From Polaromonas sp. (GTDB taxonomy: Bacteria; Pseudomonadota; Gammaproteobacteria; Burkholderiales; Burkholderiaceae_C), in NCBI GenBank assembly GCA_013297865.1, contig JAAFIP010000008.1, positions 62,001-126,000 of the forward strand: a stretch of DNA of 64,000 bases. Direction: 5' to 3'. This document shows positions 1-8,571 of the stretch, piece after piece. Both the position numbers and the translations under genes were made by a program. How positions within the stretch are numbered: the first letter of the stretch is position 1; the number at the start of each line of letters is the position of its first letter. The notes beneath the pieces were generated by a model. The model had not been told where the DNA came from. It did no database searches and saw only the letters and a list, made by a program, of their open reading frames with translations.

Positions 1-789
1 CTCCTTGCCCAGGGCGTCGTTGGCCTCGGCGCTCAGGCCCACGCGGCGCGTGAGCACGTTGCCTGGCTCGACAAAGGCGATGTATTCGCTGCCCGCGTCC
101 TGCATGGCTGCGCGGCCCAGCTTGACGAACTCGTCGATATAGAACTGGTAGTTGGTAAACAGCACATAGTTCTGGAAATGCTCGGTGGCGGTGCCGGTGT
201 AGTGGCGCAGGCGGTGCAGCGAATAGTCGGTGCGCGGCGCAGTGAACAGGCCCAGCGGCTGCGCCTGGCCTGCGCCCGCTTCAAAGGTGCCATTGGCAAT
301 GTCATCGTTCATGGCCGACAGGTCGGGCAGGTCAAACACATCGCGCATCAGCGCCCGGCGCTCGGCGCTCATGCTGCCTTCGACATGGTCGTGCTCGGCA
401 AACGAAAAGTGCACTGGAATGGGCTGGGTGCTGATGCCCACCTCCAGACTGCCGCCGTGGTTGGCCAGCAGCAGGGTGAACTGCTTGAGCAGGTAGTCGG
501 CGTACAGGTCGGGCCGGGTGATGGTGATCTCATAGACACCGGGGCCCTGCACAAAGCCATAGCTGCGGCGTTTGTCAGCGGTGGCGGCGCGTGCTACGCT
601 GTGGGTGCGCAGGCGTACAAACGGGTAACAGGCGCGCACCTTGGTGGCCTGCAGGCTGCCGTCAATGAACGATTGCAGGCTCTGGCGCAGGTGCGCGATG
701 CTGCTGTCGTAGAGGGTTTGTACCTGACGCAACGCGCTGGCGGCATCGGTAAATTGTGCGGGGGCGATGAAAGTCGGTTGGGATTGCAT
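1..789 (-). CDS. amn: AMP nucleosidase, N-terminal part (cut by window edge)
   Basis: Reading leftward from ATG 787-789 the frame stays open to base 1 (263 codons), so the C-terminal half lies outside the window. AMP nucleosidase hydrolyses AMP to adenine and ribose 5-phosphate in the cytosol. The translated N-terminal domain matches Amn: an early segment with LYDSSIAHLRQSL, then GVYEITITRPDLYADYLL, then TAPRTDYSLHRLRHYTGT and FTNYQFYIDEFV, all in the order of the family. The catalytic nucleoside-phosphorylase-like domain is not in view. The start lies only 5 bp from the ATG of the divergent SDR gene, so its promoter must lie within that gene or the SDR start is further in. Family assignment is from memory of E. 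coli Amn and is firm. Confidence 0.85.
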   Translation of the reverse strand, partial: MQSQPTFIAPAQFTDAASALRQVQTLYDSSIAHLRQSLQSFIDGSLQATKVRACYPFVRLRTHSVARAATADKRRSYGFVQGPGVYEITITRPDLYADYLLKQFTLLLANHGGSLEVGISTQPIPVHFSFAEHDHVEGSMSAERRALMRDVFDLPDLSAMNDDIANGTFEAGAGQAQPLGLFTAPRTDYSLHRLRHYTGTATEHFQNYVLFTNYQFYIDEFVKLGRAAMQDAGSEYIAFVEPGNVLTRRVGLSAEANDALGKE

Positions 790-794
790 GGAAA

Positions 795-1574
795 ATGATA
801 CCAAATCTTGAAAGCCCTGCGGTGACCACTCCACATACTCCCTCCCCCTCTGCCTCTCCTGTACCCCCGACAGCCACGGCGGGCGGCAGCGTGCTGGTGA
901 TTGGCAGTGGCGGCGGCCTGGGCGCGGCCATGGTGCTGGCCTTGCAGGCCGATGCGCGCTACAGCCAGGTGCTGGGGCTGTCGCGCAGCAGCTCGCCCGC
1001 GCTGGACTATGCCGACGAAGCCACGCTGGCGGCCAGCGCGCAATGGGTGGCCCAGCAGTGCGCGGGCGCTGCCTTGCGCACCATCATCGTGGCCACCGGC
1101 TATCTGCACAGCGAAGGCGCATGCCCCGAGCGCAGCTGGTCGCAACTGGACGCAGCCTATCTGCAGCGGGTGATGCTGGTCAACGCCATTGGCCCGGCGC
1201 TGGTGATCAAGCATTTTGCGCCCCTGCTCACCCGCGAGCGCAGCAGCTGCATGGCGATGATCTCGGCCAAAGTCGGCAGTATTGGCGACAACGCGCTGGG
1301 TGGCTGGTATGGCTACCGCGCCTCCAAGGCAGCGCTCAACCAGATCGTCAAAACCGCGTCGATCGAAATGACCCGGCGCAGCAAGCTCAGCGTGTGCGTG
1401 GCGCTGCACCCCGGCACGGTGGCCACCGCGCTTAGCGAGCCTTTCAGCAAAACGGGCCTCACTGTCCGCACGCCGCAGGTGGCCGCGCAGGAGCTGCTGC
1501 GCGTGGTGCACCACCTGCAGCCTGCGCAGACCGGTGGGTTTTACGATTACCAGGGCCAGGAGCTGCCTTGGTAG
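795..1574 (+). CDS. SDR family oxidoreductase
   Basis: Short-chain dehydrogenase/reductase with an NAD(P)-binding loop GSGGGLGAAM near residue 37, a catalytic Ser region (MISAKVGSIGDN) and the YRASK motif with the catalytic Tyr and Lys. It resembles the C-factor/CsgA-like SDR group. The substrate cannot be told. The ATG at 795 gives a 30-residue Ser/Pro/Thr-rich leader before the Rossmann fold, and it nearly touches the divergent amn start. A GTG just before VLVIGSGGG could be the true start. The length from 795 is 259 residues, normal for the family. Confidence 0.75.
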   Translation: MIPNLESPAVTTPHTPSPSASPVPPTATAGGSVLVIGSGGGLGAAMVLALQADARYSQVLGLSRSSSPALDYADEATLAASAQWVAQQCAGAALRTIIVATGYLHSEGACPERSWSQLDAAYLQRVMLVNAIGPALVIKHFAPLLTRERSSCMAMISAKVGSIGDNALGGWYGYRASKAALNQIVKTASIEMTRRSKLSVCVALHPGTVATALSEPFSKTGLTVRTPQVAAQELLRVVHHLQPAQTGGFYDYQGQELPW

Positions 1575-1610
1575 GTGGTTTTGCCACTCCTGGCGGGCTG
1601 TTTTTAAGTG

Positions 1611-1666
1611 TTTTAGGCCTCCAAGCCAATAGAATGTCGCGGGAGCAGCTATTAAATTTATAGTAA
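1611..1666 (+). repeat. Dispersed ~50-bp repeat, copy 1
   Basis: Copy of the family with core GCCAATAGAATGTCGCGGGA followed by GCAGCTATTAAATTTATAGT. It sits between the SDR gene and the DUF6352-like gene. The end ATTAAATTTATAG is nearly self-complementary. Confidence 0.85.
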
Positions 1667-1681
1667 ATGAATTGATGATGT

Positions 1682-2764
1682 ATGCATGATTTTTGGCCCA
1701 GTGCCCACACCGCAGACCTGCGCTTGACTGAGCGCGGCTATCTGGAGCCTACCGAGGGGTATTGGCGCAGCTTTCTGGCGCGGCCTGAGTTGGACGTGCT
1801 GCCGCAGTCGTGCCGCGCCGAGCGCCACCTGCACGAGGCGCTGCAGCGGGCGCCATTGCGCACCGTCCAGTCTGCCGAGCTGCAGGCCATCGAAGACGCT
1901 GATGCGCGCGAGAGCTACCGCTTTTTCCTGCGCTTTCGCGACGGTGTGCAGCAGGCGGGCACGCTGCAGGCCTATTACGCCCAGCTGATGCACAGCGGGC
2001 AGATCAACATCCCGCCGCTGTTCATTGACCTGATGGTGCAGGCCATGCTGCGCAGCATGCTGCACGACGAGACCGACGCCCAGGTGGTGCGCTCGGCCGA
2101 GCTGCTGTTTCGTCCGCAGCGCGTGGCCCTGGCCGAAGGGCGCATCATCAGCGGCGACCAGGAGGCGCTGGACACAGCCCAGGCCACGGGCGGCATGGGT
2201 GACCTGGGGCGGCTGTTGCTGCAAAACAAGGTGGCGTTGCACGAGGCCCAGATGCAGGTGCTGAGCCCGCAGCACCATGAGGCTTTCTGGCAGGCCGCCA
2301 GCCTGCCGCACTATGGCCACCGCTGGCTACTGGACCTGACGCACGAAGTGAGCGCCCAGGTGGGCCAGGGAGCGCACAGCTTCACGGTGCAGTTGGCTCG
2401 CAGCACCAGCGGTCTGAAGGCCCTGGCCCGCGTGCTGGAGCGCTGGATAGCGCATTTTCATGCGGTGGAGGTGCGCATCCAGCCGCTGGCCAAGGTGGAC
2501 GACCCGGCATGGCGCTGGCATATCGGGCTGGACGCAGAGTCCACCAGTTTGCTCAACGATCTGTACAACCAGCAGGCCGTGGACGAGCAGCGCATGCAGC
2601 GGCTGATCAGCCTGTTTCGCATGGAGTTTGCCCATCCGCACGAAGCGCGCGCCGATGTGGCAGGCAAGCCCGTCTACCTGGGCCTAGCCATGGCCCAGGA
2701 CGGCCTGCTGCGCCTGAAACCGCAAAACCTGCTGCTCAACATGCCCCTGGCCGTGGCGTCATAA
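1682..2764 (+). CDS. DUF6352-like conserved protein
   Basis: A 360-residue soluble protein with no signal peptide or membrane segment. It resembles a conserved Burkholderiales family that I believe is DUF6352; no biochemical role is known to me. Visible features are WPSAHTADLRLTERGYL at the N-terminus, a Gln/His-rich middle, and a C-terminal segment ending in LRLKPQNLLLNMPLAV. It ends 21 bp before the trpD ATG and points the same way, so it probably shares a transcript with trpD. The start ATG 1682 follows directly after a dispersed repeat copy. Confidence 0.65.
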   Translation: MHDFWPSAHTADLRLTERGYLEPTEGYWRSFLARPELDVLPQSCRAERHLHEALQRAPLRTVQSAELQAIEDADARESYRFFLRFRDGVQQAGTLQAYYAQLMHSGQINIPPLFIDLMVQAMLRSMLHDETDAQVVRSAELLFRPQRVALAEGRIISGDQEALDTAQATGGMGDLGRLLLQNKVALHEAQMQVLSPQHHEAFWQAASLPHYGHRWLLDLTHEVSAQVGQGAHSFTVQLARSTSGLKALARVLERWIAHFHAVEVRIQPLAKVDDPAWRWHIGLDAESTSLLNDLYNQQAVDEQRMQRLISLFRMEFAHPHEARADVAGKPVYLGLAMAQDGLLRLKPQNLLLNMPLAVAS

Positions 2765-2785
2765 ACCTTGCGTAAAATCCAAACC

Positions 2786-3826
2786 ATGCCCAATACCTCC
2801 AAGATCACCCCCCAGGAAGCCCTGCAGCGCACGATCGAGCACCGCGAGATATTCCACGACGAAATGCTCAAGGTGGTGCGCCTGATCATGTCGGGCGAAA
2901 TGTCCCCGGTCATGATGGCGGCGCTGATCACCGGCTTGCGTGTAAAAAAAGAAACCATCGGCGAGATCACCGCCGCAGCGCAGGTGATGCGCGAGTTTTC
3001 TACCAAAGTGCATGTCGCTGACAAAAAGCACCTGGTGGATATCGTAGGTACTGGCGGCGATGGCTCGCACACCTTCAACATCTCCACCTGCAGCATGTTT
3101 GTGGCCGCAGCAGCAGGGGCCAAGGTGAGCAAGCATGGCGGGCGCAGCGTCAGCAGCAAATCAGGCAGTGCCGATGTGCTGGAGAGCCTGGGCATCAATA
3201 TCAATATGTCGCCAGATGCCATTGCGCAGTGCATCGACAAAGTTGGTGTGGGATTCATGTTTGCCCCCAACCACCACAGTGCGATGAAGCATGTGGCCCC
3301 CATCCGCAAGGAGCTGGGTGTGCGCACCATCTTCAACATCCTGGGGCCTTTGACCAACCCGGCGAGCGCACCGAACATCCTGATGGGCGTGTTCCACCCC
3401 GACCTAGTGGGTATCCAGATCCGTGCCTTGCAGCGCCTGGGCGCGGAGCATGCCATCGTGGTCTATGGCCGCGACGGCATGGACGAGGTCAGTCTGGGCG
3501 CTGCCACTTTGGTTGGCGAGCTCAAGGACGGTGAGATCACCGAATACGAGATCCACCCCGAAGACTTCGGTTTTCAGATGTCCAGCAATCGGGCTTTGCG
3601 CGTGGACACCCCCGAGCAGTCCAAGGCCATGCTGATGGGCGTGCTGAACAACCAGCCAGGCCCGGCACGCGATATCGTGATCCTCAATGCCGGCATTGCG
3701 CTGTACGCCGCCAATGTGGCTGCGTCGATGAAAGAGGGCGTGGACGCAGCGCGCAAAGCCATCGAGTCGGGTGCCGCAAAGGCCAAGCTGCAGGCACTGG
3801 TGCAGGCCACCCAAGTCATCGCCTGA
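2786..3826 (+). CDS. trpD: Anthranilate phosphoribosyltransferase
   Basis: Second step of tryptophan synthesis: transfers phosphoribose from PRPP to anthranilate. Diagnostic motifs are [10 protein letters not shown] (PRPP-binding loop), [25 protein letters not shown] and the anthranilate-binding [20 protein letters not shown] region. ATG 2786 gives 346 residues, normal for TrpD. An upstream in-frame TTG at 2768 is less likely. In related genomes trpC normally follows directly; here about 20 kb of pigment genes intervene and the next gene, PAP2, is convergent 22 bp away. Confidence 0.95.
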   Translation: MPNTSKITPQEALQRTIEHREIFHDEMLKVVRLIMSGEMSPVMMAALITGLRVKKETIGEITAAAQVMREFSTKVHVADKKHLVDIVGTGGDGSHTFNISTCSMFVAAAAGAKVSKHGGRSVSSKSGSADVLESLGININMSPDAIAQCIDKVGVGFMFAPNHHSAMKHVAPIRKELGVRTIFNILGPLTNPASAPNILMGVFHPDLVGIQIRALQRLGAEHAIVVYGRDGMDEVSLGAATLVGELKDGEITEYEIHPEDFGFQMSSNRALRVDTPEQSKAMLMGVLNNQPGPARDIVILNAGIALYAANVAASMKEGVDAARKAIESGAAKAKLQALVQATQVIA

Positions 3827-3848
3827 GGCCTGCGCGCTGGCCAATGCG

Positions 3849-4523
3849 CTATTGCACTGCCACGCGTTTTTCCAGCTGAGGGTACAGCAGCCCAAACACG
3901 CTGCCTAGTAGCGTACCGGCCACTACGTCCCACATGACGTGCTGCTTGATCGCCATGGTGGAATACACGATCAAGATGCACCACAGCCAGTTGCCTGCTT
4001 GCAGCCACACGGGGCAGCGCAGCTCGCGCAGGATGCGCTGCATGCACAGGCCGGTGAACACGGCAGTGGCCACATGCAGGGAAGGGCAGGCATTGCCCGC
4101 CAGATCCAGCTGGCGCAGCAGCGCCAGAGCCGGGTCGTTAAACCAGTCGGCCGAATTGAAGGCTACCGCGGTAGGGAAAAACAGAAACACCACCAGCCCC
4201 GTGAGGCACACCGAGCCGATACCGCAGCCATAGGCCATGAGGCGGATCAGACTGGGCTGCAGGGCGGGGACCAGGGAGGTGTAGACCCAAAGCGAGGCGT
4301 ACAGATAAAAGGCCGGCGGCCAGAACGTCACGGCATCGTCTACCCAGGTGGTGGGCATGGTGGTGACGGGGAACACCGGGTTGCGCAGCAGGGAAAAATA
4401 GCTGTAGAAAAACAGCGACATGAACAGGGCGGTCCCCGCGGCCTTGACGAACCACAGGCGCACAAAACGGCGCGCCAGTTCACTGGGCCAGTGGTGTGCC
4501 ATCACAGGAGCAGAAGACAGCAT
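3849..4523 (-). CDS. PAP2-family membrane phosphatase
   Basis: A 224-residue integral membrane protein with several hydrophobic segments. It carries the PAP2 signature in two parts: ACPSLHVATA (catalytic PSxxH) and STMAIKQHVMWDVVAG (second His with xxxD). It would remove phosphate from a lipid phosphate or pyrophosphate at the membrane. It is the last gene of the eight-gene leftward pigment block, 5 bp after the FabZ-like gene. This suggests it acts on a lipid-linked pigment precursor or a phosphatidate made by the block's acyltransferase. That role is inference. Confidence 0.8.
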   Translation of the reverse strand: MLSSAPVMAHHWPSELARRFVRLWFVKAAGTALFMSLFFYSYFSLLRNPVFPVTTMPTTWVDDAVTFWPPAFYLYASLWVYTSLVPALQPSLIRLMAYGCGIGSVCLTGLVVFLFFPTAVAFNSADWFNDPALALLRQLDLAGNACPSLHVATAVFTGLCMQRILRELRCPVWLQAGNWLWCILIVYSTMAIKQHVMWDVVAGTLLGSVFGLLYPQLEKRVAVQ

Positions 4524-4528
4524 GCAGG

Positions 4529-5053
4529 CTACAGCACGAGCGGCAGTTGGTCAGCAGGAGCCTGTGCAAACACAAATTCCAGTGAAGCTACTTTGCCTTG
4601 CGCGCAATGTACCTCGCCTTCGACATTGACCACCTGTTCTGCCATTCGCCGGGTGTGCAGATCAAAAGACAGCAACATGCCCGGTGGCACCGGGCGGCGG
4701 AAAAGGCATTTGCGGATACCCATCAGCAGTCCCACCTGGCCTGGCGCTGTGTCGCGTGCAATCGGCTCGCCAGCGCGCAGTCCGGCGCCCGCGATCTGTG
4801 CGCCCGCTTCAACAATCATCACTCCCGGCACAATTGGATGGCCGGGAAAATGGCCCTGGAACACGATGGAATCAGCCTGCCACACCGCCTCGCCGGTGTA
4901 ATGGTCCGCTGCCAGAACCGTCACCGAGCTGGCAAACAGCATGGGTAAACGGTGCGGGATCAGGCGCTCTATGGCCTGCCTGTCCAGATGCATGGGGTAG
5001 CTCAGGGCCAGGCCCTCCAGCGGGGGCGTTGATGCAATGGGGTCACTCTGCAT
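4529..5053 (-). CDS. FabZ-like hotdog-fold 3-hydroxyacyl-ACP dehydratase
   Basis: A 174-residue hotdog protein with the FabZ landmarks: IPHRLPMLF near residue 31, then FQGHFPGHPIVPGVMIVEAG with the catalytic His, and the substrate-tunnel region GLLMGIRKCLFRRPV. It would dehydrate 3-hydroxyacyl-ACP. It is one of three hotdog dehydratase genes in the pigment cluster, and it is located between mipA-like and PAP2 genes in the same transcript. ATG 5051-5053 is the only sensible start. Confidence 0.8.
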   Translation of the reverse strand: MQSDPIASTPPLEGLALSYPMHLDRQAIERLIPHRLPMLFASSVTVLAADHYTGEAVWQADSIVFQGHFPGHPIVPGVMIVEAGAQIAGAGLRAGEPIARDTAPGQVGLLMGIRKCLFRRPVPPGMLLSFDLHTRRMAEQVVNVEGEVHCAQGKVASLEFVFAQAPADQLPLVL

Positions 5054-5073
5054 AGCCTGTTGTATCTTTGAAC

Positions 5074-5892
5074 TCAGAAGTTTTTGAAAATATAGCTTGC
5101 GGCAACGCCTGCGGTGACATAGTGGCGGGTCGCCACCAAAGGACTGTCCGCAAACACAGCACCACGCAGATTATCGTACCGCAAATACGAGCCCACCCAG
5201 ACATTGCCGACCCTGCGGCTTAAGGAAACCAGAAACTGGCTGCCTGCATACCCGCTGCCCGCCTGATAAGCCGAGCGCTGCGCGGTGGCGTCTGCAGCGG
5301 TGACGGTGTAGAAATAGTCGTTTTGCTTCTTGCTGGTGAAGATAGGCCCTACGATGAATCCAAGGTTGGTCTGGGACAGTCCCCAGGGGTTGACGATATC
5401 CAGATTCAGGTGTGGGGAGAACGTCAGGCCCACGTTTTGCGGCTTACTCTGCAGCGTGATGCCTTGACGCAGTGGAATGCGCAGCTTGAGCTTGAGGGTT
5501 TTATCGCCCGGGTCACTGAGCAGGATATTGAGCTGCGGCCCCAGCTCCAGCGAGGGTTTGAGGTCTGACATGCCTTTGCGCAGCGTGATGCCATCGCTTT
5601 GGGTGGGTGGCGAGCCCGACACACTGATCGACAGCTCGGCCCGCTGCGAATCAAACAGGCTTGCACGCACGCCCTCGCGATCAGCCTTGAAAAAATCACC
5701 ACGGTAATCGATGTAAGGCACAGGTAAAAGCAGCGTGCTTGACTGGTCCGAGCCACGGTAGGCTGGAAACTGCAAGACAGCTACGCCCAAACCAAACTCG
5801 GAAGGTTTGTTCTCGGGCGGGCTGCTTTGTGCCAGCGCAGCGGCGCCGCTTAAACCGAGCAGGGCAAGGCAGAGAGCATGGTATTTTTGCAT
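5074..5892 (-). CDS. MipA/OmpV family outer-membrane protein
   Basis: A 272-residue exported beta-barrel. It has a signal peptide with a cleavage-like site after SGAAALAQ, then alternating hydrophobic strands (FGLGVAVLQFPAYRGSDQ, LLLPVPYIDYRGDFF) and a C-terminal aromatic, AASYIFKNF, as expected of outer-membrane barrels. The early YRGSDQ plus YIDYRGDFF pattern is typical of MipA/OmpV. It lies inside the pigment transcript, so it may help seat or export the pigment at the outer membrane (inference). Confidence 0.8.
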   Translation of the reverse strand: MQKYHALCLALLGLSGAAALAQSSPPENKPSEFGLGVAVLQFPAYRGSDQSSTLLLPVPYIDYRGDFFKADREGVRASLFDSQRAELSISVSGSPPTQSDGITLRKGMSDLKPSLELGPQLNILLSDPGDKTLKLKLRIPLRQGITLQSKPQNVGLTFSPHLNLDIVNPWGLSQTNLGFIVGPIFTSKKQNDYFYTVTAADATAQRSAYQAGSGYAGSQFLVSLSRRVGNVWVGSYLRYDNLRGAVFADSPLVATRHYVTAGVAASYIFKNF

Positions 5893-5901
5893 GGTGTTTT
5901 T

Positions 5902-6960
5902 TTAACGGCTGAGGTATGGGGTGGATGTGGGCCGCAGATGCCAGGCCACGCCCTCTATTTCTACATCGAGATCGCTGCGGCAGACATCGACATGGAGGTA
6001 GAAGGCGCTGTGGGCAGCGCCCAGGCGCTGATCCAGAATCTGTTTGACTGCAGCGTAGTGTGTGGCGTGGCGTATGTAGACCCTCAGCAGCAGGTCGGCT
6101 GCCCGGTAGCGCTGCCCAGTCTGGCTATGGCGCGCGGCCTCGGCCAGAACGGCATCGATGTTGTCGAGCGTTTCGTGGGTCTGGGCTTCGACGTCGCCAA
6201 CATGCACCGTGCCGTGGCCCACAATGCTGGCTGTGCCGGACAGCAAAAGCAGCTCCTGCGCGCCCAGATGGGCCAGGCTTGCGCGCGAAAAGGTCGGGCT
6301 GGTGTCGCCATACTCGCGGGGATAGTGGTAGGCGCTGACCTGGCGCGGGTTTTCAATGGGGATGGTGGCCTGTTTGCCAGCGATAAAGGCTACGCTCAGG
6401 GGGCCGCTGCGCACTCCCAGCGCGCAGGCTGCGGGCACATTGCCTGTGACATCGCGCGCGCTGGCGGCAAAACCCTTGTGGCGTCCTGTGTTGAACTGGC
6501 GGTAACGCTCCAGCCCCTGACTGGAACCATTGATATTCGCCATGTAATTCCAGGTGCGCCAGAGATGGCGGTAACCATGCTGATCCAGCGCATGGAACAG
6601 CCGGCGGTAGGCCAGCTCAGCGGCAGCTTCCAGCGGATACTCGCTGTCGGCAGGCATGTCCTGCTCGTACACCTCCAGGCTACCCATCAGCACATCGCCG
6701 TTGTGCTGCAAAGTGATGAAGGGGTCGGCAAGTGTTTGCACAGGCAGATGGCTGATCCAGCTTTCAGCGCATGCTGGGGGTGCCGTGTCGGGCAGCACAG
6801 CAGCGCGCACATGCTGGCAACGCAAGCCCTCTGCGCGGGGCGCTTGCGTACCGAAAAGCATGCGCCCCAGAACATGGGACGGCGGTGCGAGAGTCGTAGT
6901 GACGTCTGCGGTAGCGACAGCGCGTAGCGCTAGATGCTCAGCGGGCAGGGCGGTAGGCAT
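5902..6960 (-). CDS. Chorismatase / hydroxybenzoate synthase (XanB2, Hyg5, FkbO family)
   Basis: A 352-residue protein of the chorismatase family with a RidA-like core. It hydrolyses chorismate to hydroxybenzoate (3- and/or 4-HBA in XanB2 and Hyg5) plus pyruvate. Seen in sequence: WRTWNYMANIN, GLERYRQFNTGRHKGF, LLLSGTASIVGHGTVH, and a C-terminal DVCRSDLDVEIEG. In that last motif Cys327, Arg328 and Glu334 sit where Hyg5-type enzymes carry their key Cys and catalytic Glu. This supports a 3-HBA-type enzyme over an FkbO type. The gene is embedded in the pigment operon, 9 bp after the ketosynthase, so it likely supplies the aryl starter. Exact product ratio is not readable from sequence. Confidence 0.85.
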   Translation of the reverse strand: MPTALPAEHLALRAVATADVTTTLAPPSHVLGRMLFGTQAPRAEGLRCQHVRAAVLPDTAPPACAESWISHLPVQTLADPFITLQHNGDVLMGSLEVYEQDMPADSEYPLEAAAELAYRRLFHALDQHGYRHLWRTWNYMANINGSSQGLERYRQFNTGRHKGFAASARDVTGNVPAACALGVRSGPLSVAFIAGKQATIPIENPRQVSAYHYPREYGDTSPTFSRASLAHLGAQELLLLSGTASIVGHGTVHVGDVEAQTHETLDNIDAVLAEAARHSQTGQRYRAADLLLRVYIRHATHYAAVKQILDQRLGAAHSAFYLHVDVCRSDLDVEIEGVAWHLRPTSTPYLSR

Positions 6961-6969
6961 GGCAGACGC

Positions 6970-8232
6970 CTATGCAGAACCGACTTTGCGGGCGATCAGC
7001 GACGCATTGGTGCCACCGAAAGCAAAAGAGTTGGACATGACGGCCTGCAAAGCTGGCGCATCGCGGGCTGTCAGGGGCACATAGTCCAGATCACAGCCCT
7101 TGCCCGGCTGGGTAAGGTGGGCAGTAGGGGGAATCTTGCCGCGGTCCAGTGCCAGCACGCTGAGTGCAAACTCCACGGCGCCACCAGCGCCAATCAGATG
7201 GCCATGCACTGCCTTGGTGGAGCTGACCGCGAGGCGCGAAGCATGGGCGCCGAAAACATCCCTGATGGACTGGGTTTCAGTAACGTCACCTGCGTCTGTG
7301 GCGGTGCCGTGTGCATTGATGTAGCCAATAGTCTCCAAAGGCACGCCAGTATCGGCTAGGGCCGATTGCATGGAGCGTGTCTGTCCCTCGGCAGAAGGCA
7401 GGGTGATGTGCACACCATCGGTACTGGTTCCGTAGCCACACACCTCGGCATAGGGTGTGCGCTGGGATGTGAAGTCTTCACCTGCAGCCTCCAGCACCAA
7501 AGCGGCCGCTCCTTCGCCCAGGACAAAGCCAGTGCGGTCTGCATCAAACGGGCGGCAGCTTGCTGCAGGATCTGCGTCACGTTTTTTCGCCATGACGCGG
7601 AGTGCATTCCACACCACATACGAGCCAGGTGTCAGCAAGGCCTCTGTGCCGACCACAATGGCGGTGTCAATATATCCGTGCTTGATGGCGCGGTAGGCCT
7701 CGCCCAAAGCCACCGCCGAGGAAGAACATGCCACGCTATAAGTCAGTGTGGGGCCCCGAAGCCCATTTTCGATGGAAATCCAGGCCGCACTGGCATTGGC
7801 CATCATGCGCGGCACCGCCAATGGATGCATGATGGTGGGATCGCGGCCTTCGATGGCGGCGCGCTGCAGCTGTTCGAAAAACCTGGTGTACAGGCCATCA
7901 ATGGTTTCTGCGCCCCCCATACCGATGCCTACATACACGCCAGTGCGGTTTTTCTGGCTTTCAGTGGTCTGAAACTTTGCATCCTGGATGGCTTCGCGTG
8001 CAGCGATCAATGCAAATTGCGTTGCCCGATCCAGGCGGGTTTGTGAGTTGCTGAGGGTTTTGGAAAAATCGCTGTGCACCTGCGCGGCCAAGGCCTGCGG
8101 CAGGAGTTTCGCGATGGATTCAGGAGCTGTCTGTATGGCGCTGGTCGCGGCGAGTGCAGCGTTGAAGCTCGTATCACGCGTCAACCCCAGCGGGGTGACC
8201 ATGCCAATGCCTTTGATGAAAACTTTGCGCAA
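6970..8232 (-). CDS. Beta-ketoacyl-ACP synthase (FabF-like)
   Basis: A complete condensing enzyme of 420 residues. The catalytic triad is intact: Cys169 in TYSVACSSSA, His308 in INAHGTATDAGD, and Lys340/His345 in SSTKAVHGHLIGAG. The C-terminal SNSFAFGGTNAS loop is also present. It would elongate the ACP-bound polyene by decarboxylative condensation with malonyl-ACP. The frame starts at TTG 8230-8232 (MRKVFIKGIGMVTPLG), 18 bp after the ACP stop. The Shine-Dalgarno is weak, so translation may be coupled to the ACP gene. Confidence 0.85.
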   Translation of the reverse strand: MRKVFIKGIGMVTPLGLTRDTSFNAALAATSAIQTAPESIAKLLPQALAAQVHSDFSKTLSNSQTRLDRATQFALIAAREAIQDAKFQTTESQKNRTGVYVGIGMGGAETIDGLYTRFFEQLQRAAIEGRDPTIMHPLAVPRMMANASAAWISIENGLRGPTLTYSVACSSSAVALGEAYRAIKHGYIDTAIVVGTEALLTPGSYVVWNALRVMAKKRDADPAASCRPFDADRTGFVLGEGAAALVLEAAGEDFTSQRTPYAEVCGYGTSTDGVHITLPSAEGQTRSMQSALADTGVPLETIGYINAHGTATDAGDVTETQSIRDVFGAHASRLAVSSTKAVHGHLIGAGGAVEFALSVLALDRGKIPPTAHLTQPGKGCDLDYVPLTARDAPALQAVMSNSFAFGGTNASLIARKVGSA

Positions 8233-8250
8233 AACAGGAAAAATTCAGAT

Positions 8251-8529
8251 TCAGGCTTTTTCTGCCACTGCCAAGGCGGGCATTGCATCACCATGCTTGG
8301 AGTGCACCAGCTGCTCAAGGTGCTTTACCACGTCGCTCAAGGTCATGTGCTGGAACTGCATGGCATTTTCGATATGGATGCCATATTTGTCTTCCACTTC
8401 AAACAGCATTTCGACAACACCCAGAGAATCCAAACCCAAGTCGACCATTTTCAGGTTGGGATCAGTCAATTTTTCAGGCGCGATATTGGCCTGTGTTAGC
8501 AAATAATCATCTACGATCTGACGCAGCAT
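8251..8529 (-). CDS. Acyl carrier protein (pigment cluster, first copy)
   Basis: A 92-residue ACP with the phosphopantetheine site DLGLDSLGVVEM (Ser35). Acidic helix II and the FEVEDKYGIHIE segment are typical of FabF-interacting ACPs. I chose ATG 8527-8529 because GGAG lies a few bases upstream; the ATG at 8568 in the same frame has no such site. It lies between the acyltransferase and ketosynthase genes and would carry the growing aryl polyene. Confidence 0.85.
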   Translation of the reverse strand: MLRQIVDDYLLTQANIAPEKLTDPNLKMVDLGLDSLGVVEMLFEVEDKYGIHIENAMQFQHMTLSDVVKHLEQLVHSKHGDAMPALAVAEKA

Positions 8530-8571
8530 CTCTCTCTCCACTTCACTAGGGAGTAGGATACCATGCAAAGA

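Noticed and set aside
3939-4901. 320-codon plus-strand open frame
   Set aside because: It runs antisense to the PAP2 and FabZ-like genes, both of which have clear motifs. Its product is rich in Gln, Gly and Arg, as expected from high-GC antisense frames.
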